A DNA stretch of 13,952 nucleotides, taken from positions 1 through 13,952 of the forward strand of contig JAEYGD010000331.1 of NCBI GenBank assembly GCA_023402505.1. Reading direction: 5' to 3'. Position numbers and translations under genes: made by a program. Source of the stretch: Actinomycetes bacterium. GTDB taxonomy: Bacteria > Actinomycetota > Actinomycetes > Mycobacteriales > Micromonosporaceae. Below the pieces are notes generated by a model, which saw only the letters and a list, made by a program, of their open reading frames with translations, made no database searches and had not been told where the DNA came from. Below are positions 1 through 5,031 of this stretch, one piece after another (within the stretch, counting starts at the first letter, position 1; each line of letters opens with the position of its first letter).

Positions 1-1
1 G

Positions 2-79
2 GTCTGGCTGGACCCGGCCGCGCCGGGCACCCCGGTGACGACGCCCGCCGGGCTCGCCCGCCATCCGGCGGCGGCCTGA
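2..79 (+). CDS. C-terminal end of an unidentified protein (partial)
   Basis: An open frame enters from the left edge and ends at TGA 77-79. The 25 visible residues are rich in Ala and Pro, beginning VWLDPAAPG. They carry no recognisable motif, so no function is offered. The codons have G or C at nearly every third position, as expected for this genome. A perfect hairpin follows 24 bases after the stop, which supports a real gene end here. The fragment is too short to be certain of the frame. Confidence 0.4.
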   Translation, partial: VWLDPAAPGTPVTTPAGLARHPAAA

Positions 80-102
80 CCGTCCGCCGTCCCCGAAAGA
101 CG

Positions 103-138
103 TCGGTGCCGGCTTCCAGGTTCGGAAGCCGGCACCGA
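103..138. terminator. Hairpin terminator between convergent genes
   Basis: CGGTGCCGGCTTCC (104-117) and GGAAGCCGGCACCG (124-137) are perfect inverted repeats around a 6-base loop. One further T-A pair at 103/138 closes the stem. It lies between the stop of the plus-strand partial gene (79) and the stop of the minus-strand protease (155), so it can end transcripts from both sides. A short T run (TTT) follows it on the minus strand. Confidence 0.75.
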
Positions 139-154
139 TCGCGGTACGCGAGTC

Positions 155-1159
155 TTACGCCGCCCGGTACGCGTTCCAGGCGGTCAGCATGCGGCTGGCC
201 TGGCCCGCCGTGAACTGGTACATGCAGGAGTCGTACGAGTAGTCCATGAAGTTGGTGATCGGGTCCTGGCCCGGGGCGGTGCAGGTGTCCCGGCCGGTCG
301 GGCAGCCACTCGCCGGAGAGGCCTCGGCCGGGGTGTCGCTGACGCTGTCACCCGAGCCGCTGCAGCCGCCCTGGAAGGTGTGGTAGAGGTTCAGCCAGTG
401 GCCGACCTCGTGGGTGCCGGTGTCGCCCTGGTTGTAGTTGGTGGCGGTGCCGCCGGGCAGCGACTCGCTGAGCACGACGACGCCGTCCATCTTGTCGAGC
501 GACCGCTTCGGGAACGTCGCCCAGCCGAGCAGGTTGTTGCTGAGCTCGCCGAGGTAGATGTTGAGAGTGTTCTTGCCGCCGGTGCGCAGCGAGTTCTTCA
601 TCGAACGCTCCGCCGAAGAACCCTGGACGATCGGGTACCAGCTCGGGTTGGTGACCCGGTTGATCTTCTGCAGCTGGAACTGGAACGCGGTCGATGCGCC
701 ACCGGTGGCGCCGCTGAACGAGTTGTTCAGCACCGTGATCTGCGAGTTGATCATCGAGTCGGGGATGTTGCCGCCGGCCCGGGTGCTGTTCTCCTGGATC
801 ACGTGCACCACGACCGGGATCGTGATCGACGCGGCGGCGGCGGACACCGTCGACCGTACGCCCACCCGCTTGGCGCGCTCCTGCACCAGGTCGGCGAGCT
901 CGCCTTCGCGGGCCTGCACCTGAGCGGCGGTCAGGTGGTTCGGGTCGTGCGTGGTGACGGCACCCGGGCGGGCCATCGCCTTGGCGTGCGCGTCGACCGG
1001 CTCGCACACCTCGTTCTCCGCGTGCGCGGCGGCGTGGGTGTCGGAGTGAGCCGCGGCGGCCGGGACGTGGCCGGCCAGGCTGGTTCCGAGGAGCAGGACG
1101 AACGACGTCGACGCGATGCCGGCACCACGACGGGTCAGCAGGTCGGGACGAAGTCCCAT
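155..1159 (-). CDS. Secreted zinc metalloprotease, M43 (pappalysin/cytophagalysin-like) family
   Basis: The 334-residue protein is predicted to be an exported metalloendopeptidase. Residues 1-38 look like a signal peptide: Arg-rich start, hydrophobic stretch near 14-30, then an Ala-rich cleavage region around VPAAAAHS. The mature part contains THEVGHWLNLYHTF, with zinc ligands His250, His254 and His260 and the catalytic Glu251. It is followed by a Cys-rich segment (Cys266, 286, 293, 312) and a Met-turn, NFMDYSYDSC, at Met305. This layout is that of M43 peptidases, where the usual motif is HExxHxxGxxH; here Asn257 stands in the Gly position. I chose ATG 1159 because AAAGAGGTGG lies directly upstream at proper distance and the signal peptide follows. 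An upstream in-frame start at 1306 would add 49 residues with no such support. A possible -10 (TAACGT, 1230-1225) lies about 65 bases upstream of the start. Confidence 0.93.
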   Translation of the reverse strand: MGLRPDLLTRRGAGIASTSFVLLLGTSLAGHVPAAAAHSDTHAAAHAENEVCEPVDAHAKAMARPGAVTTHDPNHLTAAQVQAREGELADLVQERAKRVGVRSTVSAAAASITIPVVVHVIQENSTRAGGNIPDSMINSQITVLNNSFSGATGGASTAFQFQLQKINRVTNPSWYPIVQGSSAERSMKNSLRTGGKNTLNIYLGELSNNLLGWATFPKRSLDKMDGVVVLSESLPGGTATNYNQGDTGTHEVGHWLNLYHTFQGGCSGSGDSVSDTPAEASPASGCPTGRDTCTAPGQDPITNFMDYSYDSCMYQFTAGQASRMLTAWNAYRAA

Positions 1160-1251
1160 GGGCCCACCTCTTTCTGTCGACGCGACCGGGGGTGTGTCGC
1201 GCCGGGGCTGGAAACGTGTGCCAGACGTTACATCGGATCGACAGATCTGAG

Positions 1252-1265
1252 AACATTCATATGTT
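1252..1265. promoter_or_regulatory. Small inverted repeat upstream of the protease promoter
   Basis: AACAT (1252-1256) and ATGTT (1261-1265) form an inverted repeat with a 4-base centre, in an AT-richer patch. It lies about 20 bases upstream of the possible -10 (1230-1225) of the minus-strand protease. It could be an operator, but such a short repeat can occur by chance. Confidence 0.25.
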
Positions 1266-1324
1266 GCCGGGAGGAAACTTTTTGGCGGGACGGTACCTGG
1301 ATGCACGTGCGGCTGTGCCTCGGG

Positions 1325-1330
1325 TACAGT
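1325..1330 (+). promoter_or_regulatory. Possible -10 box of the tRNA-Gly gene
   Basis: TACAGT fits the TANNNT form and sits 10 bases before the first base of the tRNA, so initiation would fall just upstream of the mature 5' end. No convincing -35 is visible; TGCACG at 1302-1307 is at the right distance but matches poorly. Confidence 0.45.
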
Positions 1331-1340
1331 GGTGCCGCCT

Positions 1341-1414
1341 GCGGGTGTAGTTCAATGGCAGAACATCAGCTTCCCAAGCTGACAGTGCGGGTTCGATTCC
1401 CGTCACCCGCTCCA
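1341..1414 (+). tRNA. tRNA-Gly (anticodon CCC), CCA encoded
   Basis: The 74 bases fold into a full cloverleaf. The acceptor stem is GCGGGTG/CACCCGC, and the D arm has GTTC/GAAC. The anticodon stem TCAGC/GCTGA encloses TTCCCAA, with CCC at positions 34-36. The variable loop is CAGT, and the T arm GCGGG/CCCGT has loop TTCGATT. The discriminator is T and CCA is genomically encoded. This tRNA reads GGG glycine codons. Its last 44 bases (1371-1414) recur exactly at 3149-3192 and 4901-4944, so its 3' half is the integration target for the segments that follow. The tRNA itself is intact because the inserted DNA restored its 3' end. Confidence 0.97.
1371..1414 (+). repeat. Attachment-site repeat copy 1 (inside the tRNA gene)
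   Basis: These 44 bases are the tRNA from the anticodon loop to CCA. They are identical to the copies at 3149-3192 and 4901-4944. This copy is the left junction (attL-like) of segment A. The 53 bases that follow (1415-1467) match those after copy 2 (3193-3245) at 44 of 53 positions, but do not match those after copy 3. That is what is expected if copies 1 and 2 are followed by element DNA and copy 3 by chromosome. Confidence 0.9.
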
Positions 1415-1419
1415 GCCTG

Positions 1420-1457
1420 AAGGCCCTGGTCAGGACGCGAGTCCCAGCCGGGGCCTT
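1420..1457 (+). terminator. Hairpin directly behind the tRNA, carried by segment A
   Basis: AAGGCCCTGG (1420-1429) pairs with CCGGGGCCTT (1448-1457), ten pairs including one G-U, around an 18-base loop. It begins six bases after CCA and can end the tRNA transcript. A related hairpin follows att copy 2, and a differently sequenced one follows copy 3. Confidence 0.6.
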
Positions 1458-1485
1458 CGACGTTCCGCCGGCCACGAGCGCCTGA

Positions 1486-1504
1486 CGGGCCATCCACGGG
1501 CCAC
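1486..1504 (+). repeat. Arm-like site, left end of segment A
   Basis: CGGGCCATCCACGGGCCAC occurs here and again, identical in sequence and direction, at 3044-3062. Inside it the unit GGGCCA repeats with an 11-base period. The site starts 72 bases after the tRNA repeat. Segment B has an 11-base-period pair starting 73 bases after its own repeat. I infer integrase arm-type binding sites; no protein binding can be read from sequence alone. Confidence 0.5.
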
Positions 1505-1506
1505 TA

Positions 1507-2169
1507 GGGCCTGTGTCGAAGTCGGTCACAGCCACTCGCTGATCGCGGCGACGTGCACGGTGGCTTCGTAGCGCCACAGCGAGCTTGTCGAATCGGGTGG
1601 CCACGGCGCGGTTGCGCTTGAGGCGGTTGATGCCGCATTCCACGGCATGACGCTGCTTGTACCGGTCGGGGTCGAAGGCCGGTGGTCGGCCGCCCTTCGA
1701 GCCCCGTTTACGCCGGTTGGCGTCCTGGTCGGCCTTCGACGGGATGGTCGCGGCGATTCCGCGTCGTCGCAGGTAGCGACGGTTGGCCCGGGACGTGTAC
1801 GCCTTGTCGGCCAAGACCCGGTCCGGGCGGGTCCGCGGCCGGCCGAGGCCCAGGCGGGGCACCCGGATGCCCTCGAGCACCCCGACGAACTGCGGACTGT
1901 CCCCACGCTGCCCTGCGGTCAGCCCGATCGACAACGGCTTCTGCCCCTGCTCGCAGGCCAGGTGCAGCTTCGTCGTCAACCCACCCCGCGACCGCCCGAG
2001 CGCATGATCGGCCGGCTCCACCGTCACCCCGCCCGGCGGTTCGGCCTGCAGATCCCCCTTTTTCGCGCCCCGGCGGCGTGCTGATGCGCCCGGGCGACCG
2101 AGGAGTCCACCGACACGTCCCACCTGACACGCCCCGCCGCATCGGCCACCGCCTGCGACCAGGTCAAGG
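1507..2169 (-). mobile_element. Truncated IS5-family insertion sequence remnant
   Basis: The remnant comprises the transposase reading region and the conserved end of the element at the low-coordinate side, where GGGCCTGTGTCGAAGTCGGT follows CTA. The other end is missing: beyond about 2169 the transposase similarity stops, the orfA N-terminal half is absent and no matching terminal inverted repeat is visible. It lies entirely between the two arm-like sites of segment A, so it inserted into that segment. It cannot move on its own. Confidence 0.7.
1526..2169 (-). pseudogene. IS5-family DDE transposase, 5'-truncated and frameshifted
   Basis: Reading right to left, the first frame gives an orfA end with VDSSVARAHQHAAGA, which holds the first catalytic Asp. 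Next comes an A5G5 run (complement of 2054-2063), and the continuation lies in the -1 frame: GAKKGDLQ, then DHALGRSRGGLTTKLHLACE. The second Asp is in VLADKAYTSR and the Glu in HAVECGINRLKRNR, so the DDE set is complete. The A5G5 overlap looks like the family's natural orfA/orfB slip site and is not counted as damage. Real damage is seen at two places: the N-terminal half of orfA is missing, and one extra base near 1574 breaks the last residues, where FDKLAV should run into RYEATVHVAAISEWL before TGA 1526-1528. The family is named from memory of IS5 transposases. Confidence 0.8.
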
Positions 2170-2353
2170 CGGCCCGCAAGCGGGCCGCGCCGGCCCGGCC
2201 CCGGCCTGCTGGCGACCTCCGGCCGGCATCGGCCGGGCCGGCCGGCCACGCTTTTGACGACCAGGACCACGAAGACCTCGGGGCTCCGCCCCGAACCCCG
2301 GCCCTCCTCAGAGATGCCGCCGCGGACCCCCTCGCCGGTCACCCCATGGGCTA

Positions 2354-2427
2354 CCAGCCTCCCCGGACGGGGACCAGGTCCTTGGTCCAGTAGGGCGCTC
2401 CACCTGGTCCCCGTCCGGGGAGGCTGG
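2354..2427. repeat. 26-bp perfect inverted repeat (large stem-loop or cruciform)
   Basis: The arm at 2354-2379 begins CCAGCCTCCCCGG. Its exact reverse complement lies at 2402-2427 and ends CCGGGGAGGCTGG, with 22 bases between. Each arm also contains a smaller CCCC/GGGG hairpin. The right arm lies inside the 76-bp repeat shared with segment B, but the left arm has no counterpart there. It could be a strong terminator, a protein-binding cruciform, or the end of a small inverted-repeat element. Confidence 0.85.
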
Positions 2428-2460
2428 AGGATCTACGACTGCCCGACGAGGAGATCCGCT
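2385..2460 (+). repeat. 76-bp repeat shared by both segments, copy A
   Basis: An ungapped comparison with 4364-4439 gives 65 identities in 76 positions. Shared blocks include GTAGGGCGCTCCACCT and, exact at the end, GACGAGGAGATCCGCT. Neither copy lies in a credible gene. This copy is 38 bases upstream of the first possible start (2498) of the membrane-protein gene. Confidence 0.85.
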
Positions 2461-2521
2461 ACAGATTCGATCGCCAACATTCCAGTAGTGTCCCCCCGTG
2501 GCCAGCGAGAAGGGGCGAGCC

Positions 2522-3019
2522 GTGAGCCAACGCAAATGGGTCTGGATCGCCATTGCATGCGCTTCGGCCGGCTCGTTGATGGTAGGGCTGCTTGGCTTCA
2601 TTGGGGCACTGACACTACTGCTGCCGGACGGCCCAAAGCATGCCCGCGAGTATCTGAGCCAGGTGCAGGTGGACCCCGCGTACCGCCGAGTGGGTGAGGG
2701 CGGTCAGGGGAACTGCAACTGCAACCTGCAGTACTTCTATATCGGCCCCAGTCACGCGGATCCGGCCCAGGTCTTCTCAGGCCCTGCACTCACCCTTCGG
2801 CCCTCTGCTGGGTCCTATTCACCGCCCTGGGACAAGCTGTTGGAGGGTGAGGGAGCCAGCGAGGCGAGCGGTAGCTGCCGCGTGGTGGTGTACAGCTACC
2901 AGCGCGACCGTGAAGGGCTTGACCTTTGGAAGCTGTCCCCTGACGAGCAGGCTCTTGTGGCGTCCGGCCGACTAGCGGTCCTTTCCCTCTACGCGTCTTG
3001 TGAGCGCGACTACGGCTGA
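2522..3019 (+). CDS. Hypothetical single-pass membrane protein, cargo of segment A
   Basis: The 165-residue protein has a short basic N-terminus (MSQRK), one hydrophobic segment at about residues 6-34 and a hydrophilic domain of about 130 residues. The domain is probably outside the cell. It has four Cys: a NCNC pair (65, 67) and Cys119 and Cys160, which could form disulfides. I do not recognise the family. The GTG at 2522 is preferred because AAGGGG lies seven bases upstream; a GTG at 2498 would add eight residues without a good ribosome site. Codon use is less GC-biased than in the flanking chromosomal genes, for example several ATA, TTG and CTT-type choices, in keeping with acquired DNA. 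The stop is 24 bases before the right arm-like site of segment A. Confidence 0.72.
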   Translation: MSQRKWVWIAIACASAGSLMVGLLGFIGALTLLLPDGPKHAREYLSQVQVDPAYRRVGEGGQGNCNCNLQYFYIGPSHADPAQVFSGPALTLRPSAGSYSPPWDKLLEGEGASEASGSCRVVVYSYQRDREGLDLWKLSPDEQALVASGRLAVLSLYASCERDYG

Positions 3020-3043
3020 CAGAGCGATCTGGGAAGGAACCGC

Positions 3044-3062
3044 CGGGCCATCCACGGGCCAC
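3044..3062 (+). repeat. Arm-like site, right end of segment A
   Basis: CGGGCCATCCACGGGCCAC is identical to 1486-1504 and in the same direction. It ends 87 bases before att copy 2; the right-hand site of segment B ends 83 bases before copy 3. The stretch 3073-3102 (CAGCGGGGGCCAGACCAGG onward) also resembles 4825-4852, each starting exactly 76 bases before its att copy. The right ends of both segments are therefore related. Confidence 0.5.
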
Positions 3063-3148
3063 AGGCTGGTGTCAGCGGGGGCCAGACCAGGCCACGTGAG
3101 AGCGCGTCGAGCAGGCGTGGCGGCCCATTCCAAGCCGATCTTGTGCGA

Positions 3149-3192
3149 TTCCCAAGCTGACAGTGCGGGTTCGATTCCCGTCACCCGCTCCA
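3149..3192 (+). repeat. Attachment-site repeat copy 2 (junction of segments A and B)
   Basis: This is an exact 44-base copy of the tRNA-Gly 3' half from TTCCCAAGCT to CACCCGCTCCA. The 5' half of the tRNA is absent, so this is not a tRNA gene. Copies 2 and 3 share one more base upstream (A). It serves as the right end of segment A and left end of segment B, the arrangement left by two insertions at the same tRNA site. Confidence 0.9.
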
Positions 3193-3197
3193 CCCGA

Positions 3198-3235
3198 AAG
3201 GCCCTGGTCAGGATGAAAGTCCCGCCCAGGGCCTT
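3198..3235 (+). terminator. Hairpin behind att copy 2, carried by segment B
   Basis: AAGGCCCTGG (3198-3207) pairs perfectly with CCAGGGCCTT (3226-3235). It occupies the same place behind its att repeat as the hairpin at 1420-1457 and has the same left arm. When segment B alone occupies the tRNA site, this hairpin would stand directly behind the tRNA. Confidence 0.6.
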
Positions 3236-3264
3236 CGACGTTCCGTAGCCTGCGATCGTTGCCC

Positions 3265-3286
3265 GTGCCATTGGCATGCCATTAGC
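3265..3286 (+). repeat. Arm-like site, left end of segment B
   Basis: Two tandem 11-base units, GTGCCATTGGC and ATGCCATTAGC, start 73 bases after att copy 2. A related pair lies at 4797-4818 in the same direction. Such GCCATT direct repeats near a tyrosine-recombinase attachment core are typical of integrase arm sites. The pair ends only 12 bases before the start of the immunity gene, so integrase binding could interfere with that gene's promoter. Confidence 0.55.
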
Positions 3287-3298
3287 CTCCGCTGGGAG

Positions 3299-3565
3299 GT
3301 GAGCGACCTGGCGGCGAAGTTGACCCGAGGCGAGGCGATCGCCCTCGTCGAGCGGATCATGAGCATCGACTACGCGGACGACGATGAGCTGGACGGTTGG
3401 TTGGACCAGCTTGAGCGAGACTTTGTCTGCCCGGACGGCTACATCTCCGGCCTGATCTTCTGGAATGACCCCGAGTTGACGGCTGCTGAGGTGGTTGACC
3501 GAGCCTTGGCCTATCAGCCGTTCCAGATGCGGTCCACGCCATGGACGACGCCGCCGAGCACCTAG
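3299..3565 (+). CDS. Colicin/pyocin-type immunity protein homologue, no toxin gene nearby
   Basis: The 88-residue acidic protein has the layout of the small DNase-colicin immunity proteins (Im7/Im9 family). It has LTRGEAIALVERIM for helix I and DDDELDGWLDQLERDF for helix II. CPDGYISGLIFWNDP then occupies the place of the HPxGSDLIYYP segment, followed by LTAAEVVDRALAY for the last helix. In the known family the two Tyr of the YY pair contact the toxin; here the pair is Phe-Trp. This assignment comes from pattern memory. No nuclease toxin is encoded in the window. GTG 3299 is used as start; GGGAGG directly abuts it, too close for normal use, so translation may be leaderless or begin at CTG 3308. 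The stop is two bases from the stop of the convergent integrase remnant. Confidence 0.72.
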   Translation: MSDLAAKLTRGEAIALVERIMSIDYADDDELDGWLDQLERDFVCPDGYISGLIFWNDPELTAAEVVDRALAYQPFQMRSTPWTTPPST

Positions 3566-3567
3566 CC

Positions 3568-4300
3568 TCACCCCTCCCCACGCTCCTTGCCTGTCTTGCT
3601 TGCCTTGTCCTTGGGCTTGCCCTTGCCGGCTGGCCCCTTCAACTTCTTCCGGTCCGCGCGTACGGCCTCGTGCAGCGCCTGGGCGATGGCCCGATCCGCC
3701 TCAGCGGTGGCGTGCTGGTAGATCAACGCAGCTTGGGATGAGTCGTGGCCCATCCGGGCCATCAGGTCGCGGGTGCTCGCTCCGGTCCGCGCGGCGAGGT
3801 GTTCCCGGTGTGCCGCAGGTCGTGGAAGTGCAGGTGCGGCTGCCCGATCCGCGCCACCGCCGCCTTCCAGTCGATCAGCTTATTGAGGTTGCCCAACCAG
3901 ATCGGCCGCCCGCTCTCGGTGGTGAACATGAGCGCGTCCGGGTTGTCATCGACCTCGGCCGCGAGGTGGTTTCGGACGACCTCGACCACGGCTGGTGGCA
4001 GGCTGACCGTGCGCCGGCTCGCCCGGGACTTCGGTGGACCGAGAACTAAGCCGACGTCACGTTGTTCTGTGAACGCCTGCCGAACCCGGATGGTGCCTGC
4101 TGCCGTGTCGGTGTCCTGTCGTTGGAGCGCGGCGACTTCACCCCAGCGCAGGCACCCGAAGGTGGTGACCAGGACCAGGGCGCGGTAGTGGGGCGGCACG
4201 AGGTCGGCCAGCTTGAAGACCTGGGCGAGCGTCAGCACTGGGCGCTCCGCCGGCTTCTCCTGGTCGGCGCCCGGTATCCGGCACGGTTCTTGGTCAGGAT
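3568..4300 (-). pseudogene. int: Tyrosine recombinase (phage/ICE-type integrase) remnant
   Basis: The C-terminal catalytic domain of an actinomycete integrase is readable in three frames. The order is ILTKN, then PCRIPGADQEKPAERPVLT, CLRWGEVAALQ with catalytic Arg, LGPPKSR with Lys, HFHDLRHTGNT with His/Arg, DLMARMGHDSSQAALIYQHA with His and the Tyr nucleophile, and a Lys-rich tail. Two apparent one-base losses break it: near 4285-4286 (AACCG where AACCCG would join ILTKN to PCRIPG) and near 3798-3799 (ACCTC for ACCCTC). The N-terminal arm-binding and core-binding domains, roughly 180 residues in relatives, are missing beyond about 4300. All active-site residues survive, but no functional recombinase should be made. 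A GTG at 4382 with GGAG upstream could still express a fragment. Confidence 0.87.
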
Positions 4301-4363
4301 CGCCCATCTTGATCTCATAATCCCTCGGTCGCCGCGTCGGTTTGACGCCCGCCATTGAGACTC

Positions 4364-4439
4364 GTCCGGTAGGGCGCTCCACCTTTTCTCCGTCGGGGGA
4401 GGCTGGGCGGTCGAAGACTGCACGACGAGGAGATCCGCT
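4364..4439 (+). repeat. 76-bp repeat shared by both segments, copy B
   Basis: This matches 2385-2460 at 65 of 76 positions without gaps. It lies upstream of the surviving integrase part, where the N-terminal coding sequence should be, so it may mark the junction of the deletion that truncated int. The partner arm of the 26-bp inverted repeat found in copy A is absent here. Confidence 0.8.
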
Positions 4440-4480
4440 TAGCTTCCGGTGTCAACTCAATTCCGCTGCTCCTTGAAGAG

Positions 4481-4750
4481 CTACAACCGGTCGGCGATGC
4501 GGCGCCTCAGTGGATCCACCGCGTCAAGCGCCTGCTCAACAGCCTCAGCCGACCCCCGGCCTGATCTCATGATCTCCTCCAGTGCCGACTCGGCGGCTGC
4601 CACGTCCCTAACGAAGGCCGAGTCGGCCAGAGCCCTGGCTGTGGCGAAGAGCAGCGCATGCACGTCGACCACGGTGGTCTGTCGGTCGAATAGCCGGTCG
4701 AACGCATCGAGGAGCGCCTCAAGGAGAGGCAGTTCATCTGCCGAGGTCAT
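4481..4750 (-). CDS. Small acidic helical protein, cargo of segment B
   Basis: The 89-residue protein is nearly all predicted helix, rich in Ala, Leu, Asp and Glu, without Cys, signal peptide or membrane segment. Examples are LLEALLDAFDRLFDRQ and AVEQALDAVDPLRRRIADRL. I do not recognise the family. Size and character would suit an immunity or antitoxin-like protein, which is only a guess from its neighbours. The ATG at 4750 has a weak site (TTGAAG) upstream. The gene points inward from the right end of segment B, and the right arm-like site begins 47 bases upstream of its start, where a promoter would be expected. Confidence 0.6.
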   Translation of the reverse strand: MTSADELPLLEALLDAFDRLFDRQTTVVDVHALLFATARALADSAFVRDVAAAESALEEIMRSGRGSAEAVEQALDAVDPLRRRIADRL

Positions 4751-4796
4751 GCTTCAAGATCTTATCGATCCGTCGGCCAAGGCCAGGGTCTGCGGT

Positions 4797-4818
4797 GTGC
4801 CGTTAGCGTGCCATTGGG
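4797..4818 (+). repeat. Arm-like site, right end of segment B
   Basis: GTGCCGTTAGC and GTGCCATTGGG are tandem 11-base units in the same direction as the pair at 3265-3286. The pair ends 83 bases before att copy 3. Together with the left pair it flanks the attachment core of the circular form that segment B would give. Confidence 0.55.
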
Positions 4819-4900
4819 CCAGGACAGCAGGGGCCAGCCGAGGCCACGAGAGACCGCCGGGACCAGGCCGCCAACCCAGCAAACGGCCGGAGATCGACAA

Positions 4901-4944
4901 TTCCCAAGCTGACAGTGCGGGTTCGATTCCCGTCACCCGCTCCA
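4901..4944 (+). repeat. Attachment-site repeat copy 3 (right end of the island)
   Basis: This is an exact 44-base copy of the tRNA-Gly 3' half, again without the 5' half. The sequence after it is unlike that after copies 1 and 2 and carries its own hairpin. I therefore take it as the original chromosomal junction (attR) and the outer end of the island. Confidence 0.9.
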
Positions 4945-4951
4945 ACGTGAG

Positions 4952-4984
4952 GCCCCAGCTCAGGACAGGTTTCCTGGCTGGGGC
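4952..4984 (+). terminator. Hairpin behind att copy 3, probable original tRNA terminator
   Basis: GCCCCAG (4952-4958) pairs with CTGGGGC (4978-4984), with a second inner stem CAGGA/TCCTG. It begins eight bases after CCA of the repeat, as a tRNA terminator would. Its sequence differs from the hairpins carried by segments A and B. Confidence 0.55.
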
Positions 4985-5031
4985 TCGCTCGTTCCCCTCG
5001 CTTCTTGCGCTGACCGTGTTGGCGCTCCGGC

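Larger units (their letters stand above)
2170..2497. other. Gene-free stretch in segment A
   Basis: Between the transposase remnant and the membrane-protein gene there is no credible coding region. The part 2170-2340 is very GC-rich and shows no motif I recognise; open frames through it have no start signal and no family resemblance. The part 2354-2460 holds a long inverted repeat and one copy of a 76-bp repeat, listed separately. A promoter for the membrane-protein gene should lie in the last 60 bases, but I cannot place one with confidence. Confidence 0.6.

Noticed and set aside
380..1420. Plus-strand 346-residue frame opposite the metalloprotease
   Set aside because: Antisense to a gene with catalytic motifs; it also runs into the tRNA and has no recognisable domain.
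1257..2342. Long minus-strand frame ending with the string RVTGIEPALSAWE; the same string occurs in frames at 2972-3571 and 4754-4945
   Set aside because: The string is simply the minus-strand translation of the tRNA-Gly 3' half (the att repeat). It is a well-known spurious translation, not a protein family. Only the transposase part of the first frame is real.
3149..3192. Second tRNA-Gly gene (and a third at 4901-4944)
   Set aside because: Only the 3' half is present. The acceptor 5' strand, D arm and 5' side of the anticodon stem are missing, so these are att repeats.
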